NCBI GenBank assembly: GCA_016748015.1
Contig: JAAOMT010000334.1
Coordinates: 1 to 64,000, forward strand
Length of the DNA stretch: 64,000 nt
Reading direction: 5' to 3'
Source: Geosiphon pyriformis
Lineage: Eukaryota; Glomeromycota; Glomeromycetes; Archaeosporales; Geosiphonaceae
This document shows, piece by piece, positions 25,255-38,215 of this stretch. The notes under the pieces are model-generated. The model made no database searches. It was not told the origin of the DNA and was given only the letters and a program-made list of their open reading frames with translations. How positions within the stretch are numbered: the first letter of the stretch is position 1; the number at the start of each line of letters is the position of its first letter. The translations under genes were made by a program, and so were the position numbers.

Positions 25255-27520
25255 CAAATGAAAACCATTATGCCGAAGCAAGGTGCTGTTCTGGATAGAA
25301 ATTTCTAAAAAAACATCGAAAATGTGGCGCCGGAAATCGAGGTATGCGTTTATTTGATGCATCACGAGGCACCATTCCGTTTTGCTTCGATTTATTAATT
25401 GAATTGGCACCTCATTTCATTGCTTGCCTAATGAAGGAACTACTGTGAAGACGAGCAAGAACTCGTAAGTGTGCCAAACATTAGAATAAGCAATTACAGA
25501 ACAGTTATTGATTAGTGTACTTGACGGTGCAATGTACAGGAGATTCTGGATGAAACTGTTCTCCCAGCGACACGAACGAAACGAAAATCTCGGCGAAGCT
25601 GACAAAGACGGCGAATACGACGAGGACGAAGATGTATATTTTCTAATTAAATTCTGAATTTTTTCAAATTATATTTAATCCCATTATTTCATGTTGGTTT
25701 GCCACCTGTCGAATAATTATGATGAATTTATCTCTTATTTCACGTTTTAGGAAGAGCAACAAGAAGATGAAGATCCTGTCATAAGTGGGGTTGTTACTGG
25801 TCACACAATTTGCTCTTCTACTGATAAAGTAAGTCTTCTCGATAGAGCTATGAAATTGTACTTTGATTCATGGAATGGCAATTTTAATCATTTTAATATA
25901 CGTGCAAAAGCCAGCTCAAGCAGACAATACACTTCTAACGTGGGAGCTTGATTCGTCTATGCCAAGTTGGCTAACCAAGCTTGCTCAGAGTCATTTCTCT
26001 CTCATATCCAGTGTAAATCAGTGAGAAGCAATGACAAAGTAAGCACTAATTGTTCACTTGCTCTCTGTATCTGTTCCTGGTGGACTTTATTGTAACTCTC
26101 TATTCCTATAACAGAGCTTTGTATTGGAAGATCGTCGATGGATCAAACCCTGCCGTGATCTCCGAGTTTTCACCAGAGGAGTTTGAAGAATTAAATGCCA
26201 TGTCTGCCTCCATATTCAAACGTGGGGGCTCGGAAAAAGAAAACTTGGAGCCATCTGCGGAAAGATGCCTCCAAATACTTGACAAAGTAAAATGATGACA
26301 TGAAAGAACCTCTCAATCTTGATAATATCTACTTTTCTCCAGCTTGACTGGAAGCAATTGAAATTTTTTGGTAACCTTGTCAAGATTAAAGGGATTCAAG
26401 GAGCAGTACAAGAGGTTCGGAAGTTATCGAAGGGTTTTGAAAAGAAATTTGATCATGATCAAGGTTTGTTTTAAGATGAAATAGTGATCTACAAGAGGAA
26501 GACTGTCTAGAGGATGATGTCGGCTATATTTTTGAATTGCTCCGCTATGCGTAAGTTAATTTTATCAGCGCATTATGTGCTCTTATTGATATGCAGAACT
26601 TTAGATTAATATTTTTCATTGCCACTTTGATAGATACGAGTGGATCAAGAAATCGATTCCTCAGCGTCATAACTCTGAGCGGGATGTAGATGTATTTGTC
26701 AAAACTCCCATCTTCTCTTGCTTGGATAGTGTTGCGGACCAACACTTGTGAGTGCTATTTCCCTCATTGTGTTTATCGATCTTGTAATTGATACTTATAT
26801 TTTATTTATTTTTTTGACCTGATTAGTGGGGAGATGGTCTCACGGGAATCCCAAAATCGCCGAGAAAGTTCTTTAGATTCCCCAGATAATGCTGAAGGAT
26901 AACATTTGGATTGGATGTTCACGGTATGTTCAATACTCAGAATTCTTTTATTTTCTGTGACATCCTGGTTGTTAAAAGAATTTCTTTGGCAGTGTCATGA
27001 TCTTTCAAATGAGTCTTGGGTCAAGAATTTTCCATGTGTGAAGTCGCAGGATCCAAACTCGAAAACAAACTAAAGATTTTGTCAGACACGCTCAGAGTTC
27101 AAAAAACCATGTGAGATATGCACAAGACTTTAATCAAGGATGTTTACACGGCTGAAAATGGAGCAGTCTCAAAATCAGTACTGAATACCTTCACGAAACT
27201 TTTGCTGCCAAGATTTGTTTCTTCCTATTTTTTATCCGCACAATCCTTGTTGTTTACATCGGTGCCGGATTTTACGCATCGATTCAACGGTCGGAATTCA
27301 ATATTCCTGCTACCTATGACCAACTTGGGTATATTGTCAAAATTGTACGTGAAATAACATTTCGTGGTTTTGTGATATACAGAAAATATTCGTTCTACAA
27401 TATCAGCGTTTAAGGCAATTAATGCAAGAGCGGAGGGAGAAAAATTTGAACCAGGAAGAATACAAATAATCAAATGTCCGCTATAATTTGGCACGCAGAG
27501 AAAAAAACGCATTGCTAGGA
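25255..27520 (+). pseudogene. decayed multi-exon gene of an uncharacterised family
   Basis: Base composition rises clearly above the flanks, and coding pieces follow one another with GT-AG-like borders. In order I read ENVAPEIE then EILDETVLPATRTKRKSR, an acidic stretch (EEQQEDEDPVISGVVTGHT), LTWELDSSMPSWLTKLAQS, SPEEFEELNAMSASIFKRGG, LDWKQLKFFGNLVKIKGIQG, DCLEDDVGYIFELLRYA, YEWIKKSIPQRHNSERDVDV, HDLSNESWVKNF, KLENKLKILSDTLRVQKTM and DMHKTLIKDVYTAENGAVSK. Frameshifts, including one just after KRKSRRS near 25590, and stops (near 26900 and 27115) interrupt it. I do not recognise a named domain; the style is that of the large species-specific families of Glomeromycotina. Function unknown. The 79-81 codon ORFs here are surviving exons. 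Confidence 0.65.
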
Positions 27521-28139
27521 AAGTAAGTTTATTATGTCTCATGTATATTGTAATGAATGCATCGAAAACGTTCTTAATTGTCTTTTACGAATTTTCCCAC
27601 GCTATCAACGAAAACAGTATCGAAGCCGGGCCTATCCGTAGATCTAGAGAATCCTTTTCTCTAAACAAGTTTGCAGGTGGAGTTGGGCACGCATTATTAG
27701 TACTACGTATTCTTGTAGGGAAGGAAATAGCTAGGTAGGGTTCACAGTGCCATAAAAGCAGGGCTTGGTAGATAGAACAAAGTGTCGGAAGCCATTTGCA
27801 ACCTATTTTATTGAATTACCTATGAAATTTACCAACAATTATATGCCACTTCTATTAGAAGAATAAATCCATCTTACTAAGAAGATATTTCAGGATAAAG
27901 CCAACAAGAATTAAATTATAAGAAACAAGAATTACCAAAACTACCTAAGAACCGAGGAAAAATTGAAAATATCAGAAGAGAAATATATATAAGCATTCCT
28001 TTATATTTTTAATGTGCTACGTAGAGGAAATTTTACAAAACAAGGCAAACTGAACATAAAATATATTGTGTGGTTATGAAAACTGAATACAAAAAAAAAC
28101 AATTGAGTTCTTGAAAATAGGCTGTAGTTTTGGTTGCTT
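27521..28139. other. non-coding or unrecognisable relic sequence
   Basis: It lies between two pseudogenes. A 65-codon ORF (27541-27738) has no recognisable family. Nothing else is supported. Confidence 0.4.
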
Positions 28140-28149
28140 TTCCAAAGTT

Positions 28150-29130
28150 CCAAAGGAAGCATTTGCCTAGATGCACAAGGCTTTTCAAGCTCTTTCCAGG
28201 GTAGAAGAAGACATCTTATTAATGGCCCAACTCAAAGCTATGGATGGTGGATCCATAAGTGCTAGTCGCTGTCTTAAGAAAAAAGCTCGTGTTAATAAAA
28301 GAATTTATACTGCTGAGACCGTAATACATCTCTTTGCCAAAAAACCTATTTGAATATGCTGGGAATTGGCCATGCCCATTTCGAAAATATCCGAAACCAT
28401 TTGCTAAAGAACGGCCTTCTTTCTCGAGTTTATGGCAATATAAAAAGAATGCTGCAATGAAAAACCAAGATGGTTATTAGCAATAATATGGCTATCATAG
28501 TAAAGAATTTTTTCTTAAATTATGCTAAAATCCATGGGTTACCTAGTCCAGTCAGAAACATCAATTGGATTAGACAAATAACAAAAATACAAAGTTGGTA
28601 TAAGAACAAAGAAAACTCGTCAATTTACACTCACTAGAAAATAATTAAATCCGATATTGCAGCATTGATGCTACCACTCATTACAGTTATGATTGAGTCC
28701 AAAATTTCCATGTGTCTCATTCAGATCAGCAAATTGGAAAAGTGTATTTATTTGGTATCCAAGATGAAGTGATGCGTGAGCAAATTTATTATGTTCTTGA
28801 TAAGAATGAGCTATTTGAAAATGGTTCGAAGCAATTAAATAGAGATAAAAAGTATTTGAAAATTACTTGTGACAATACAGGGAGACAAAACAAAAATAAC
28901 ATCACACTTTGATTTTACTTGTATTTGGTAATTTGCAGGTATTATAAAACTATTGAATTGAACTTTATGGTTTCAGACTATGCTAAATTTAAATGTGATG
29001 GTAGTTTGGTTTGATTAAAAGACTTTATTGTAAAACTACAGTGAACTGTATAGACTATGTCACAGAGGTGGTTAAAAGATCTAGCATCACTAATTGAAAA
29101 ACTTACTCTAATTAGAAAAAGTAGAATTGG
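28150..29130 (+). pseudogene. DUF7869-type element relic
   Basis: Pieces in alternating frames read FQALSRVEEDILLMAQLKAM, SISASRCLKKKARVNKRIY, YLNMLGIGHAHFENIRNHLL, FFLNYAKIHGLPSPVRNINW, HSDQQIGKVYLFGIQDEVMR, LKITCDNTGRQNKNNITL and IELNFMVSDYAKFKCDGSL. The block with 'CDN..GQNKNN' followed by 'LNFM..GHTKF..D' is the hallmark of DUF7869 proteins, dispersed in many fungal and animal genomes and widely regarded as transposon-derived. At least five frameshifts or stops make this copy inactive. The glycine expected in the GQNKN motif is Arg here. Ends of the element and any terminal repeats could not be found. Confidence 0.6.
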
Positions 29131-30060
29131 CAAAAGAGAAGTAAATATAGAAAATAATGAACAGCACTACTACTCTGTTGAAAGAATTGATATTATTGAT
29201 ATTTACAATACTGAAAGAGTAGATAATTGGTTACTGGATGAATTATATAAGTTAAATAATAAAAAATTATTGTGTTAATAAATAAAAAGTTTAATAAGAT
29301 AATGAGAAAAAGATATGCTCCTTATGAAGAACCAACCGGAAATATATAATTGTGGTTAATGCTCGAGAAGTAAAAAAAAAACTAATAATTATATGGAAGA
29401 TTATTTCTAGACCTTTTGCATATACCATTGAGATTTTTTTGTGAGCTTCTGTAGTTTTCTCTTCCACATGATTACATTCACATTCCTTTCTCTTCTCCCG
29501 AATATTTCATTCATTATATTTAACAAATTGATAGAAAAGAAGAAAACACAGGAGAAATAATAAATCACTAGCATAGAAGTTAAAAGCAATTTTTGTTCTA
29601 ATTATTATGGTAAAGACAATAAGGCTATTGATGAAATAATAACCTGTTATTAGAGGATTGTAGAGAGAAAATTTTAAATTACGAATTATACAAATGCAAG
29701 AGATGTGGATTTGCAAACCAAAATCGATTTAAATTTTTTAGTATACTTGTGGTTGGTGAAGAGGGAAATAGAAGAAAAAGATCATCTGCTTTATCTCATC
29801 TGGAGGAATGGTTGTTTTTATGAGATGTAATAAACGACTTATAAGAACAATTGCCGAAGAAAGAGAAAGATCATGGAAAGCCTGAAGAGTGAGGTAAAAG
29901 ACAAAAAACAAGAACTTTTAAATAGAATAAAAGAGTTAGAGAGATGTTGAATGACTAAAAAAACTAATTCCACAAAAATTAGTAAATAAAATAGAGATCA
30001 ATTCTCATAGAAGGTTTTAATCTAACAATATTTGAAATTACAGATTTTAATCAATTAGAT
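29131..30060. other. relic-rich sequence, unassigned
   Basis: Scattered fragments read as protein, for example YELYKCKRCGFANQNRFKFF near 29680-29740 and SLKSEVKDKKQELLNRIKEL near 29878-29940, but they form no gene. They may be the remains of another inserted element. Confidence 0.35.
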
Positions 30061-30067
30061 GCTTATG

Positions 30068-30205
30068 TGACGTCAGATGTTCATTTTGTTACAGTACGCC
30101 CTATTCTAAAAAAAGAAATGGTAAAAATGAAATCTTCGAGCTGATGCACCAAGTGACATCAAATGTTCACTTTGTCAGGTTTTGTTACAGCATGCCCCAT
30201 ATAAA
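30068..30205. repeat. imperfect direct repeat upstream of a Tc1 relic
   Basis: The stretch GTGACGTCAGATGTTCATTT, followed by TGTTACAGTACGCCC, at about 30068-30105 recurs as GTGACATCAAATGTTCACTT, followed by TGTTACAGCATGCCCC, at about 30151-30200. It may derive from the terminal region of the adjacent element. Confidence 0.5.
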
Positions 30206-30314
30206 ACTTTCATTTTTTATCCAATTCGAATCTAAATAAAAACTCATTTGATATGGTAAATTTATATTATTCCAAAGCAAAATTTATTTGCAGCTTTGTT
30301 TATAATTTATATTA

Positions 30315-31225
30315 GTATGAATCTGTTGGTCAAAGAATGTAGTAAGCAAAAGCTAATCTCCTTCTGGAGTGACGGTGAACGTTCTGGTCTAAAATTAAGT
30401 AAAATCACTAAACTACCTATGATACAATTTCAAAAATTGGAAAACTGAGTAAGATTTTAATAATAAAATTACAGAACATATGTTGAGAAAAGTTGTTCAA
30501 TATGTTCATAAGAATTCTTCTTTGTTTTGCAAAAAATTCTTAAACTAGATACAAAGGTGTAGACATTTCATATTACACAATTGGCAGACATTTGAAATCA
30601 CTTGAATAGATGAAAAGCTTGTCAATTATTACACTAATGCTCACCCAAGTTCAAAAGTAGGAACGTACTGAATGGGCCAATTTCATCTTAATTATAGCTG
30701 GAAAAAATCATATTTTCGGATGAAAAAGCATTTCAACTGTTCCCAAATACAATTTAACATCGGTACAAAAGAAAATTGTTAATTGTTCCAAGACCAAAAG
30801 ATTTGTACAAAACATTTGCATGGGAAGTTTTTGCATGAAGGGAAAACCCAGCTTATTTTGTTTTCAGCATGTCATGGATGCTAAATTTTATATTGAAAGT
30901 TTGCAACAACATGTCGGAGAAATTATTGAAAGAAGTGATGCTTTCAACAGAATAATGATCCCAAACATACGAGTCGAGTAGTTAAGGTGCTTATCGCGGA
31001 AAATGTCCCCAAAGATATTAATTGGCTGTCATATAGCCTGGATCTAAATCCTATTGAAAATCTATGGACAATGTTAAATATGAAGTAGGAAAACAAATGC
31101 TGCAAAATATGGATGATTTGAAGCAATATATAGTTGAAGAATGAAATTCTTTGCTAAAAGACTATGCTAATCAATTTAGTAAATTCAATTTCGCGGCGTT
31201 GCAAGTTGATTTCCGAGAGTAAAGA
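30315..31225 (+). mobile_element. Tc1/mariner transposase relic
   Basis: A decayed DDE transposase. The N-terminal helix-turn-helix region reads KLISFWSDGERSGLKLSKIT followed by KLPYDTISK. The C-terminal catalytic part reads NDPKHTSRVVKVLIAENVPK and then INWLSYSLDLNPIENLWTML, the classical Tc1 'DPKHTS...W...SPDLNPIENLW' block, with Ser in place of the usual Pro. Several frameshifts and stops, including TAG and TGA codons in the middle third, make it inactive. I could not identify the paired terminal inverted repeats. Confidence 0.8.
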
Positions 31226-32339
31226 CAAAAGAATTGCATATAAAATTTTGTATTAATAAAATCAGTGGCTTTTGGCCTTTCTAACAATTTATTAATTATA
31301 TTCGTTTGATATTCGTGGAACTGTGATCAATCAAAAGTTGGAAATTAATTAATTTACAAGTTAAAATAGAAATTATCACATATGACTGCAAAAAATAAAA
31401 AACTTCATTATTCTTCATTTTTCTTATAAAATCTAGAATTGTTGATATATCATGCAATTAAATTGATTTTCGTCCTAAAGAAATAGTATTAGAGATGATA
31501 TGCAATTTGATAAAAATCAAATGTTGTAAATTACATTATGCTTACTCAGGATTAATTTATAACCGAAAGCCTAGTCGGTGTATGAGTAAATAATAATTGG
31601 AGTAAACAATTTACTTTAATAATTGAATCAAGGTCATTTGCAATTTTCATATGATTTTAATTAGACTTATGATATTAGTACGATTTCTTTCAACTGGTTG
31701 TTAATTTTGTTGAAATCTAAGAAAATTGAATTCAGTCACAAAATTCAACAAACTAATTATGTATTTTAGTTAAAGAATTAGAATATTTACTATGTTTTAA
31801 ACAATGAGTATATATACAATATTTTCAAATTATTATTTTACTCTTATTTCAAAATCTTTTAGTTTATTGTTTTGAATACCGAATTAAGATGAAGAATAAA
31901 TCAACAACTTCAGAATAAGATCCTATATTCTTATTTTTAGTGTTATTGAAAATTTCAAAAGACCCTGAACCGTCATATGAAAACATAATATTTATTCTTA
32001 TTTATTTGATCAATGATGATAATATTGGTATATGAAAATGGCTTATAAGATTGAAGTTTACAGAAGTAATGTTTATTAGTTTATTCAAATATGTTTATAT
32101 ATATATAATTTTTGATACGGAAACGCTTTACAGCCAATTATCCTCACACTAAAAAATAGAAAATATATAGGATAGTCTATACTATATTTATAAAGAAACG
32201 ATTCTTCCCCCAAATTTTTCATCTGTTTCAAGTTAAAGTGCTAACTGATTTTTATCATTACTAACTTAACCAAACGCCAAATTCAAATCTTAAAAAAAAT
32301 AATTATATTAAAAGAATTCTCAAAGATTAAATAATAATA
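31226..32339. other. intergenic, no gene seen
   Basis: AT-rich sequence between the Tc1 relic and the broken kinase gene, with no supported coding stretch. Confidence 0.5.
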
Positions 32340-34951
32340 ATAAATGAAAAGCTCACCATTTGTAGAAAATGTAGGTTTCCAAATTATTTGACTTGTATAT
32401 CTTGTCATATCATGGACCACACCTTTTATCTCTTTGGAATCAAGTTTTTTTCGACGAACAGATTGGTTTAAGTTACAATTATCGCGAGCAGCAATAACTC
32501 TTTATTGAAGCGCTTCTACACTGTCACGGTAATGTAGATTCTGATTCTAATTTTTTTCCATTACTTCCTGAATACATTGAGGTGTATGCTTTTCGATTAT
32601 AGGGCTTCTCCCTGAATTATATTCAATTGAATGTACATACGATTTATAACATCATTCCACAGTCTGTCGCCTGAAATAATTTCCCAGGAAATGATAGCAC
32701 AACTATAAATATCGCTGTGCGTGGTATGTGGGGACAGGTTACAAACTTCAGGTACTAGGTATTGAACAACATCATAAATTTTGCTCGACTATGGAGCGTT
32801 ATCGGCAGGACGACAAAACCCAAGATCAGAAATGACAACTTTTAAGGGATTCATTTTCAAAACAAGGATATTTCCAGGATGTAAGTCCCCATGCACGAGT
32901 TTTGGGTCATGTATAAATCTTAGCCCACCAGCGATTTGAAAAAGAATATGAAGTAAAATGTCCCAAGTAAGAGTGGTTTCGTTCACTTTTAGAAAAGCTC
33001 TGAGGTTTTCATATTCTGCAAATGGTAAAACCATAACAAATTCTTTATTTGTAATGTCTTTTGTGATTCCGTAGCATTGAAGGATATATTTGCAAGAGGC
33101 ACAATTAAGATGGGCAATAAACTATTTTTATGCGTTTTTTAGTGTTTGAAAAAGAAAAAGAAAAGTGAATAATATAAATCAGAAAAATTGATTAAACGAA
33201 ATTGCCCCAATTGAATTGACATATTCTATGTTTTGGCTATTTTTAAGAGATTTCAACGCAACTCTGGTAACCCCACTTCTCTCATATTTTTGATTTTCCT
33301 TGTTCCAAAATAGAATCTTGCCTCTCTCCCATGTACCTTCTCTAACAACACCGAATCCTCCCGTTCCCACCTTTTCTAAAAATTTGATTTGTTCAGGAGA
33401 AATTCACTCTAGACATTCCCTGGAGCTTTCAGAAATATCCTGTGTATGGTATATATAATGACTAATATTTGATAATCGTGATGATTCACAAGAGTTACAC
33501 CAAACTGGATCTTTTAATGTGCGATAACATTCTGGACATTTCGGCAATACATTATTATTACTTTTATCAGGATCACAAAATGGACATATAAGAGATCCAG
33601 TAATAATTATACCCAAGTTGCCACATTTAAGACACCTGAATTCATCTGAAAGTTGGTCAAAGAAATCTTCAAAATCAAAGAACTCTCTTTTAGAAGTACA
33701 TGGGTATTTTAACCCTCGATTTTGCAATCCCAAAATGAAGCGTTCTAGGTCATTTTGATCCTGTAAAGTGAGTTTAAGGGCGTTCAAATCAGGAAATTAC
33801 TTTGATAACTTGAGCTATTTGTCTCTGCTGCTTTCGAATAGATTTCAAATGCTTTTTCTAAGTTTTTCGTGGTTCACCATTCATTTTGATAGCACCATTT
33901 AAGTTTGTATTTTAAATTTTGATTTCCCGCCTTTGCTGCTTTTAAATAGAATTCGAATGTTTCTTCTAGACTTTTTATTGTTCCCCATCCATTTCGATAA
34001 TACATTCGATTATTAGTTTGTGAACTCGAATTTCTCACTTTTTCCAGATCATTCACTGTTTCTAGTCCATTTGGATAATATTCTCTGAGACTGAGTTCTC
34101 CAAGTAAACCTCCCGCCTCTACTGCTTTTGAATAGAATTCAAATGCTTTTTCATCATTTTTCGTTGTTCCTCGTCCATTTTGATAACAACTTCCAAGAGC
34201 GTTTTGTGCACCTGAATGTCCCGCCTGGGCTACATTTGAATAGAGCTCATATGCTTTTTCTAAGTTTTTCGTCGTTCCCCATCCATTAGCATAAAATATT
34301 CCAAGATTTTATTTTGCCTTTGTATCTCCCGCCTCTGCTGCTTTTGAATAGAGCTCAGATGCTTTTTTCTAAGTTTTCCGTCGTTCCTTCTCCATATTCA
34401 TAACAATTTCCAAGAGCTGCTTTTGAATAGAGTTCAAATACTTTTTCTGAGTTTTTTGTTGTTGCTCCTCCATTTAGATAACAATGTGCAAGATTAAGTT
34501 GTGCATCTGAATGTCCCGCCTTTGCTGCTTTTGAATAAAGTTCAATTGCTTTTTCCTCATTTTTCGTTGTTCCTTCTCCATTTTGATAACAATATGCAAA
34601 ATTGTATTGTGCTTTTATATCTCCTACCTCTACTGCTTTTTAATAGAGTTCAAATGCTTTTACTCGATCTTTTAAAGCACCAATTCCATTGTTGTAACAA
34701 TGGCCTAAAAAGAATTACCCAAAAGAATTTTCTTCATTCGCTGCTTTCTGAATTTCTAAAAACACTTTTTTTAGATTAAGAATGGTTCCAATTCCATGTT
34801 CTAAAGAAAAGCCGAGCAAAATATTATCTATTCAACGCTTTGAATTTTTCTTATTCAAGAAATTGAACAATTTTTTTTTGATGACAATTAATGTTCCTTC
34901 AAGCCAGTCGAGGGGTAAAGTTGCGTTTTCAATTGAAGAAGTTGAAGACAT
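32340..34951 (-). pseudogene. broken Sel1-repeat / protein kinase gene
   Basis: Reading on the minus strand from an ATG at 34951, a short leader is followed by about nine Sel1-like units in shifting frames (for example KAIELYSKAAKAGHSDAQLN), each close to 108 bases. A Cys-rich segment (RCLKCG, CPFCD, KCPECY, WCNSCE; about 33480-33650) resembling paired zinc ribbons comes next, then a protein kinase domain. Kinase motifs are the glycine loop VGTGGFGVV, RVALKSLKN, the catalytic loop LVHGDLHPGNILV, DLGF in place of DFG, and VPE in place of APE. A TGA before the kinase domain (near 33405), a TAG after DNAP (near 32789) and many frameshifts in the Sel1 part show it is inactive. Kinases with HGDLHPGN joined to Sel1 repeats are strongly amplified in Rhizophagus; the class is likely involved in signalling through protein-protein contacts. 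Confidence 0.85.
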
Positions 34952-36419
34952 GATTTTCAAGCAACACAGAAGGATTATCAAACTTTGAAGATTTTAGATG
35001 GTTAAGTAAAGATTTTTAAAGAGTTCGTCTTGCTAATAAATAAGGATTTCAACCCATTATTTTGTCAGGTCTCAAACGCTAGAATATGAAAATATATATG
35101 CTACTTCATAAAGGTTAGGCTCACTCATTTAAATTGCTTAAATGACAAAATGCTTTTCATTATCCTATTGTTATTGTTAGTTTAAATTAAACCTTAAAAT
35201 TGAGTTTCAATAGCTCATTAGCAAAATTTTTTTATTTGCATAATTTAGTTCTAAGGTTGCAGATAGCCCTTAAATATTGGTGATAACTTTAGTAACAAGT
35301 TTAATATAATTTCCTTGACCCTCGTTTGCATAAGCTCTGATTTAGAAACTGCTTTATAAATTTTATAAATAATTAACATGAAAAATCCTAAACCTCGATA
35401 TTCATTAAAACTTTTAAAGGTTAGATTTCATAATTTATATTACTTAAAGGGGATAATGATCGGAATCAAACTTAAAATGACTGCGAAGATGTGACTCAAA
35501 GTATTATGACTTTGGATTTATGGATATAAACATAAATTCCTTATTTGGTTTACCTGTATGCTATGTGTATCTTTCAAAAAATTTATTTTCTCTCTTACTG
35601 TTAATATTAAAAAAATAACCACTTCTCCATTTAACAAGAATTCTTAAAGTTTGAATGTCTTATTCTTCGAAAGTGTAAACTGTTACTAACTCAAAGAAGC
35701 TTTTGGGACATCAAAACAGGGTATGAATAAATTGTTTTTTACCAACAATTCATTCACAACTATTTTAATTCAATATGTGAAAACTTCTTAGCAAGGAAAT
35801 AATAAAGTATTCAGTAATAATCAAAAAGTATTGTATTTTTATTATTTATATAAAATTAAACTTTAGGCTTAATTTTTCTGTTAAAAAATTAAAAGTCTAT
35901 ATAAAGTTGTAGCCATTGCATGCTGCATTTTATTTTTGAGTAGTATATTAGAAAGTTATTTTCAAGAAGCCAACTAGGAAGGTCATCATTTAATTGTTAT
36001 CTTTGACATTTTGCTGTAATCAAATTTTCATGTATAAATCAATGGAAGCCTTCCCTTCTTTTTAAAATCCTTACTTTTCCTTTGCCATAAATCACTTGCT
36101 TTAATGAAATCACGATAATTTAAAGTGGATATTATCCCACAATTTTTAGAGTATTAATTATTAAATTTCAAATTACGGGTTGAAGACAACAATCCAAAAC
36201 TTTTCTACTTTTAATTACTAATAAATAAGGTTGATTTACATTAAGAATTAAGTTTAATTTTGTTTACCTTCTTGAGTCTGGGTGAATAATCAGGGAGTAA
36301 ATGTTCAAATACCTCTAATAATGTTAATCGAAGAAAATCTATAAAACTCCGAAACTACTAAATTTTTGAATACTAAGAACACTTTTTGATGAATTATTGT
36401 AGTTTTTGATTTGCCAAGT
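34952..36419. other. intergenic; second half belongs to the 2658-bp repeat
   Basis: No gene is supported. From 35538 onward the sequence is repeated at 38216, see the repeat entries. This is the 3' flank of the Argonaute gene. Confidence 0.5.
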
Positions 36420-38195
36420 TTACATGAACCACATAACCTGTTGAATTGTAAGATAATTTTTATTTAATTCAATCAGTAAAAAGCAATGAAACCAAACATA
36501 CCTTAGCAAGATCAGGCATGACGGTACCAAATGTTCCACTAAATGTTGGCTCTTCTTCTGAAGAAAAAGATGCTGCCTCGCTCGAGGATGAATGTTGAGT
36601 ATAATATCTGAATTAATCTTATTAGTTGAATATTTTAAAAATGAGCAAGCAGCCAAAGTCAAGAATTTATTTAAAATTTACCTGGCCCTCCTACAAAGCA
36701 AATGTGCATATCCAACTGGTGTGACCTAAATGGAATTGAACAAAATAGAATAGAATAACATGTTGAAGAAGATGGGAAACGAAATTTGGTTTTCAAAGTT
36801 TACCAAAGAAACTGCTCGCGTGCACCTGTGCGAAATAGTGTGAATAAAGAGTTTCTTTTGAGAAATTTGAAGAGCTTTGCAAAAAATGATCTGGAAAAAA
36901 AATTAAAGTATTCACTCACCTCGCAAATGTATATGTTAAATAATATGTCAAGGTTTGAAGGCTGATAATATTATGAAATTAAGATGTTGGAAAAGTTTTT
37001 ACACACAAAAGTTTGAAATATTTGAATATGTGAAAATATTCTACCTATCTGGATCGAATTCATTCTCGTCCCAAAGAACATGGTAATGCGTTGGACGACT
37101 CGTGCCTTGTAAACCGGCATGACTTTGAAGATCTATAAGAAAACGAGTAGAATCAGCTACTCAAAATCTTTCATACAACCGTTAGAGATAAACTTACAAA
37201 AGTCGAATTCGAAGGGATGGATAATCATAGTCTCGACAACAGTCCCAGGTAAACAATTTCCTGTTCGATCAGCATCCTTCCCAATGATAGGGAAAAACCG
37301 AGTGTGATGTCTCTTTTGCACGATAACAAATGTAATTGTCGGACGATAAGTTATATCCAAGGATTGGCAGGCTACTGGTAAATTAAAAAAAATACAATTG
37401 TTATTTTTCTGTAGGAATGATCTCTTGAAACCACATTTACTCAAAGAAATTACCTTTTATCGCCTTAATTTCACCTTCCATAATTTGAGCAAACTGGCCT
37501 TCTGATACACCGTCACGATAAAATAAAATTCTTTCGGGCTTTCGGCCACAAGTCTGGTAAAAATTTTTCAATAATTCTCTGACCATATCTGCAAGATCAG
37601 AAATAATATCACTTTTCGCAGTTTGGCAGCGAATGGAAGCAGCGTAACGCGAGGCTTTGGCATCCATAGTTGCGCAAAGAGTAGCGATTGATGGACTTGC
37701 CGGGTTATCTATCAAGTTTTATTTTTGAAGTTAGTTGAAAGAAAGTGAAGCATTTTTTTCATTTCCGAACATTAAAGCTTACTTGGGTTAGAATGAGTGA
37801 CATCTGCTCCCATGACAATTGTCGGTCTATCGCTAATGAATGGAATATCATTCGATCCCAAAAACCAATTCATTCCACCGAGCTTCACATTCATTTTTAA
37901 ACCGACGTTGCCACAATACTGCTTTTTTGCCTGCATCATATGTCGCGCTTGTATACATTGGGTGGCTATCCCGATTACAGTATCGCTTACTCGTTTTATC
38001 TCTGCGTAAAGCTGCTCTCCAGTATTTGGCAGAACACAAATAATTAATTGTGGTTGAGCATTAGCAGCAGTCCCAGCACGAAGCCATGCCTGTTTAAGAA
38101 TCGCATCAATATTTCCTTGAGGATTAGCGTGCAAGATCGGAGGGGCCTTATTTGGTATATTCAAGCCAATTTCTATGGCGGTAATAACAAATTCC
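35538..38195. repeat. 2658-bp direct repeat, left copy, abutting an N gap
   Basis: Apparently identical, base for base in every line I compared, to 38216-40873 at an offset of 2678. It ends exactly at the gap. The five ORF pairs I compared carry identical translations. See the finding on an unmerged contig overlap. Confidence 0.95.
36420..38195 (-). pseudogene. partial second copy of the Argonaute 3' half
   Basis: It holds Argonaute exons 15 to 8 and about two thirds of exon 7, then stops at the N gap, so exons 1-6 are absent. All visible sequence equals the corresponding part of the complete gene at 39098-42778. It has no promoter or start of its own. The best explanation is an assembly overlap and not a real gene; if it were a true tandem duplicate it would be a 5'-truncated copy. 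Confidence 0.85.
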
Positions 38196-38215
38196 NNNNN
38201 NNNNNNNNNNNNNNN
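38196..38215. other. assembly gap of 20 N
   Basis: Twenty N bases. A round, fixed-size gap marks a scaffold join of unmeasured size. Confidence 0.99.

Noticed and set aside
36420-38195. A second, truncated Argonaute gene in tandem
   Set aside because: Apparent identity including introns, and truncation exactly at an N gap, point to an unmerged contig overlap. Listed as a partial copy, not counted as a separate gene.
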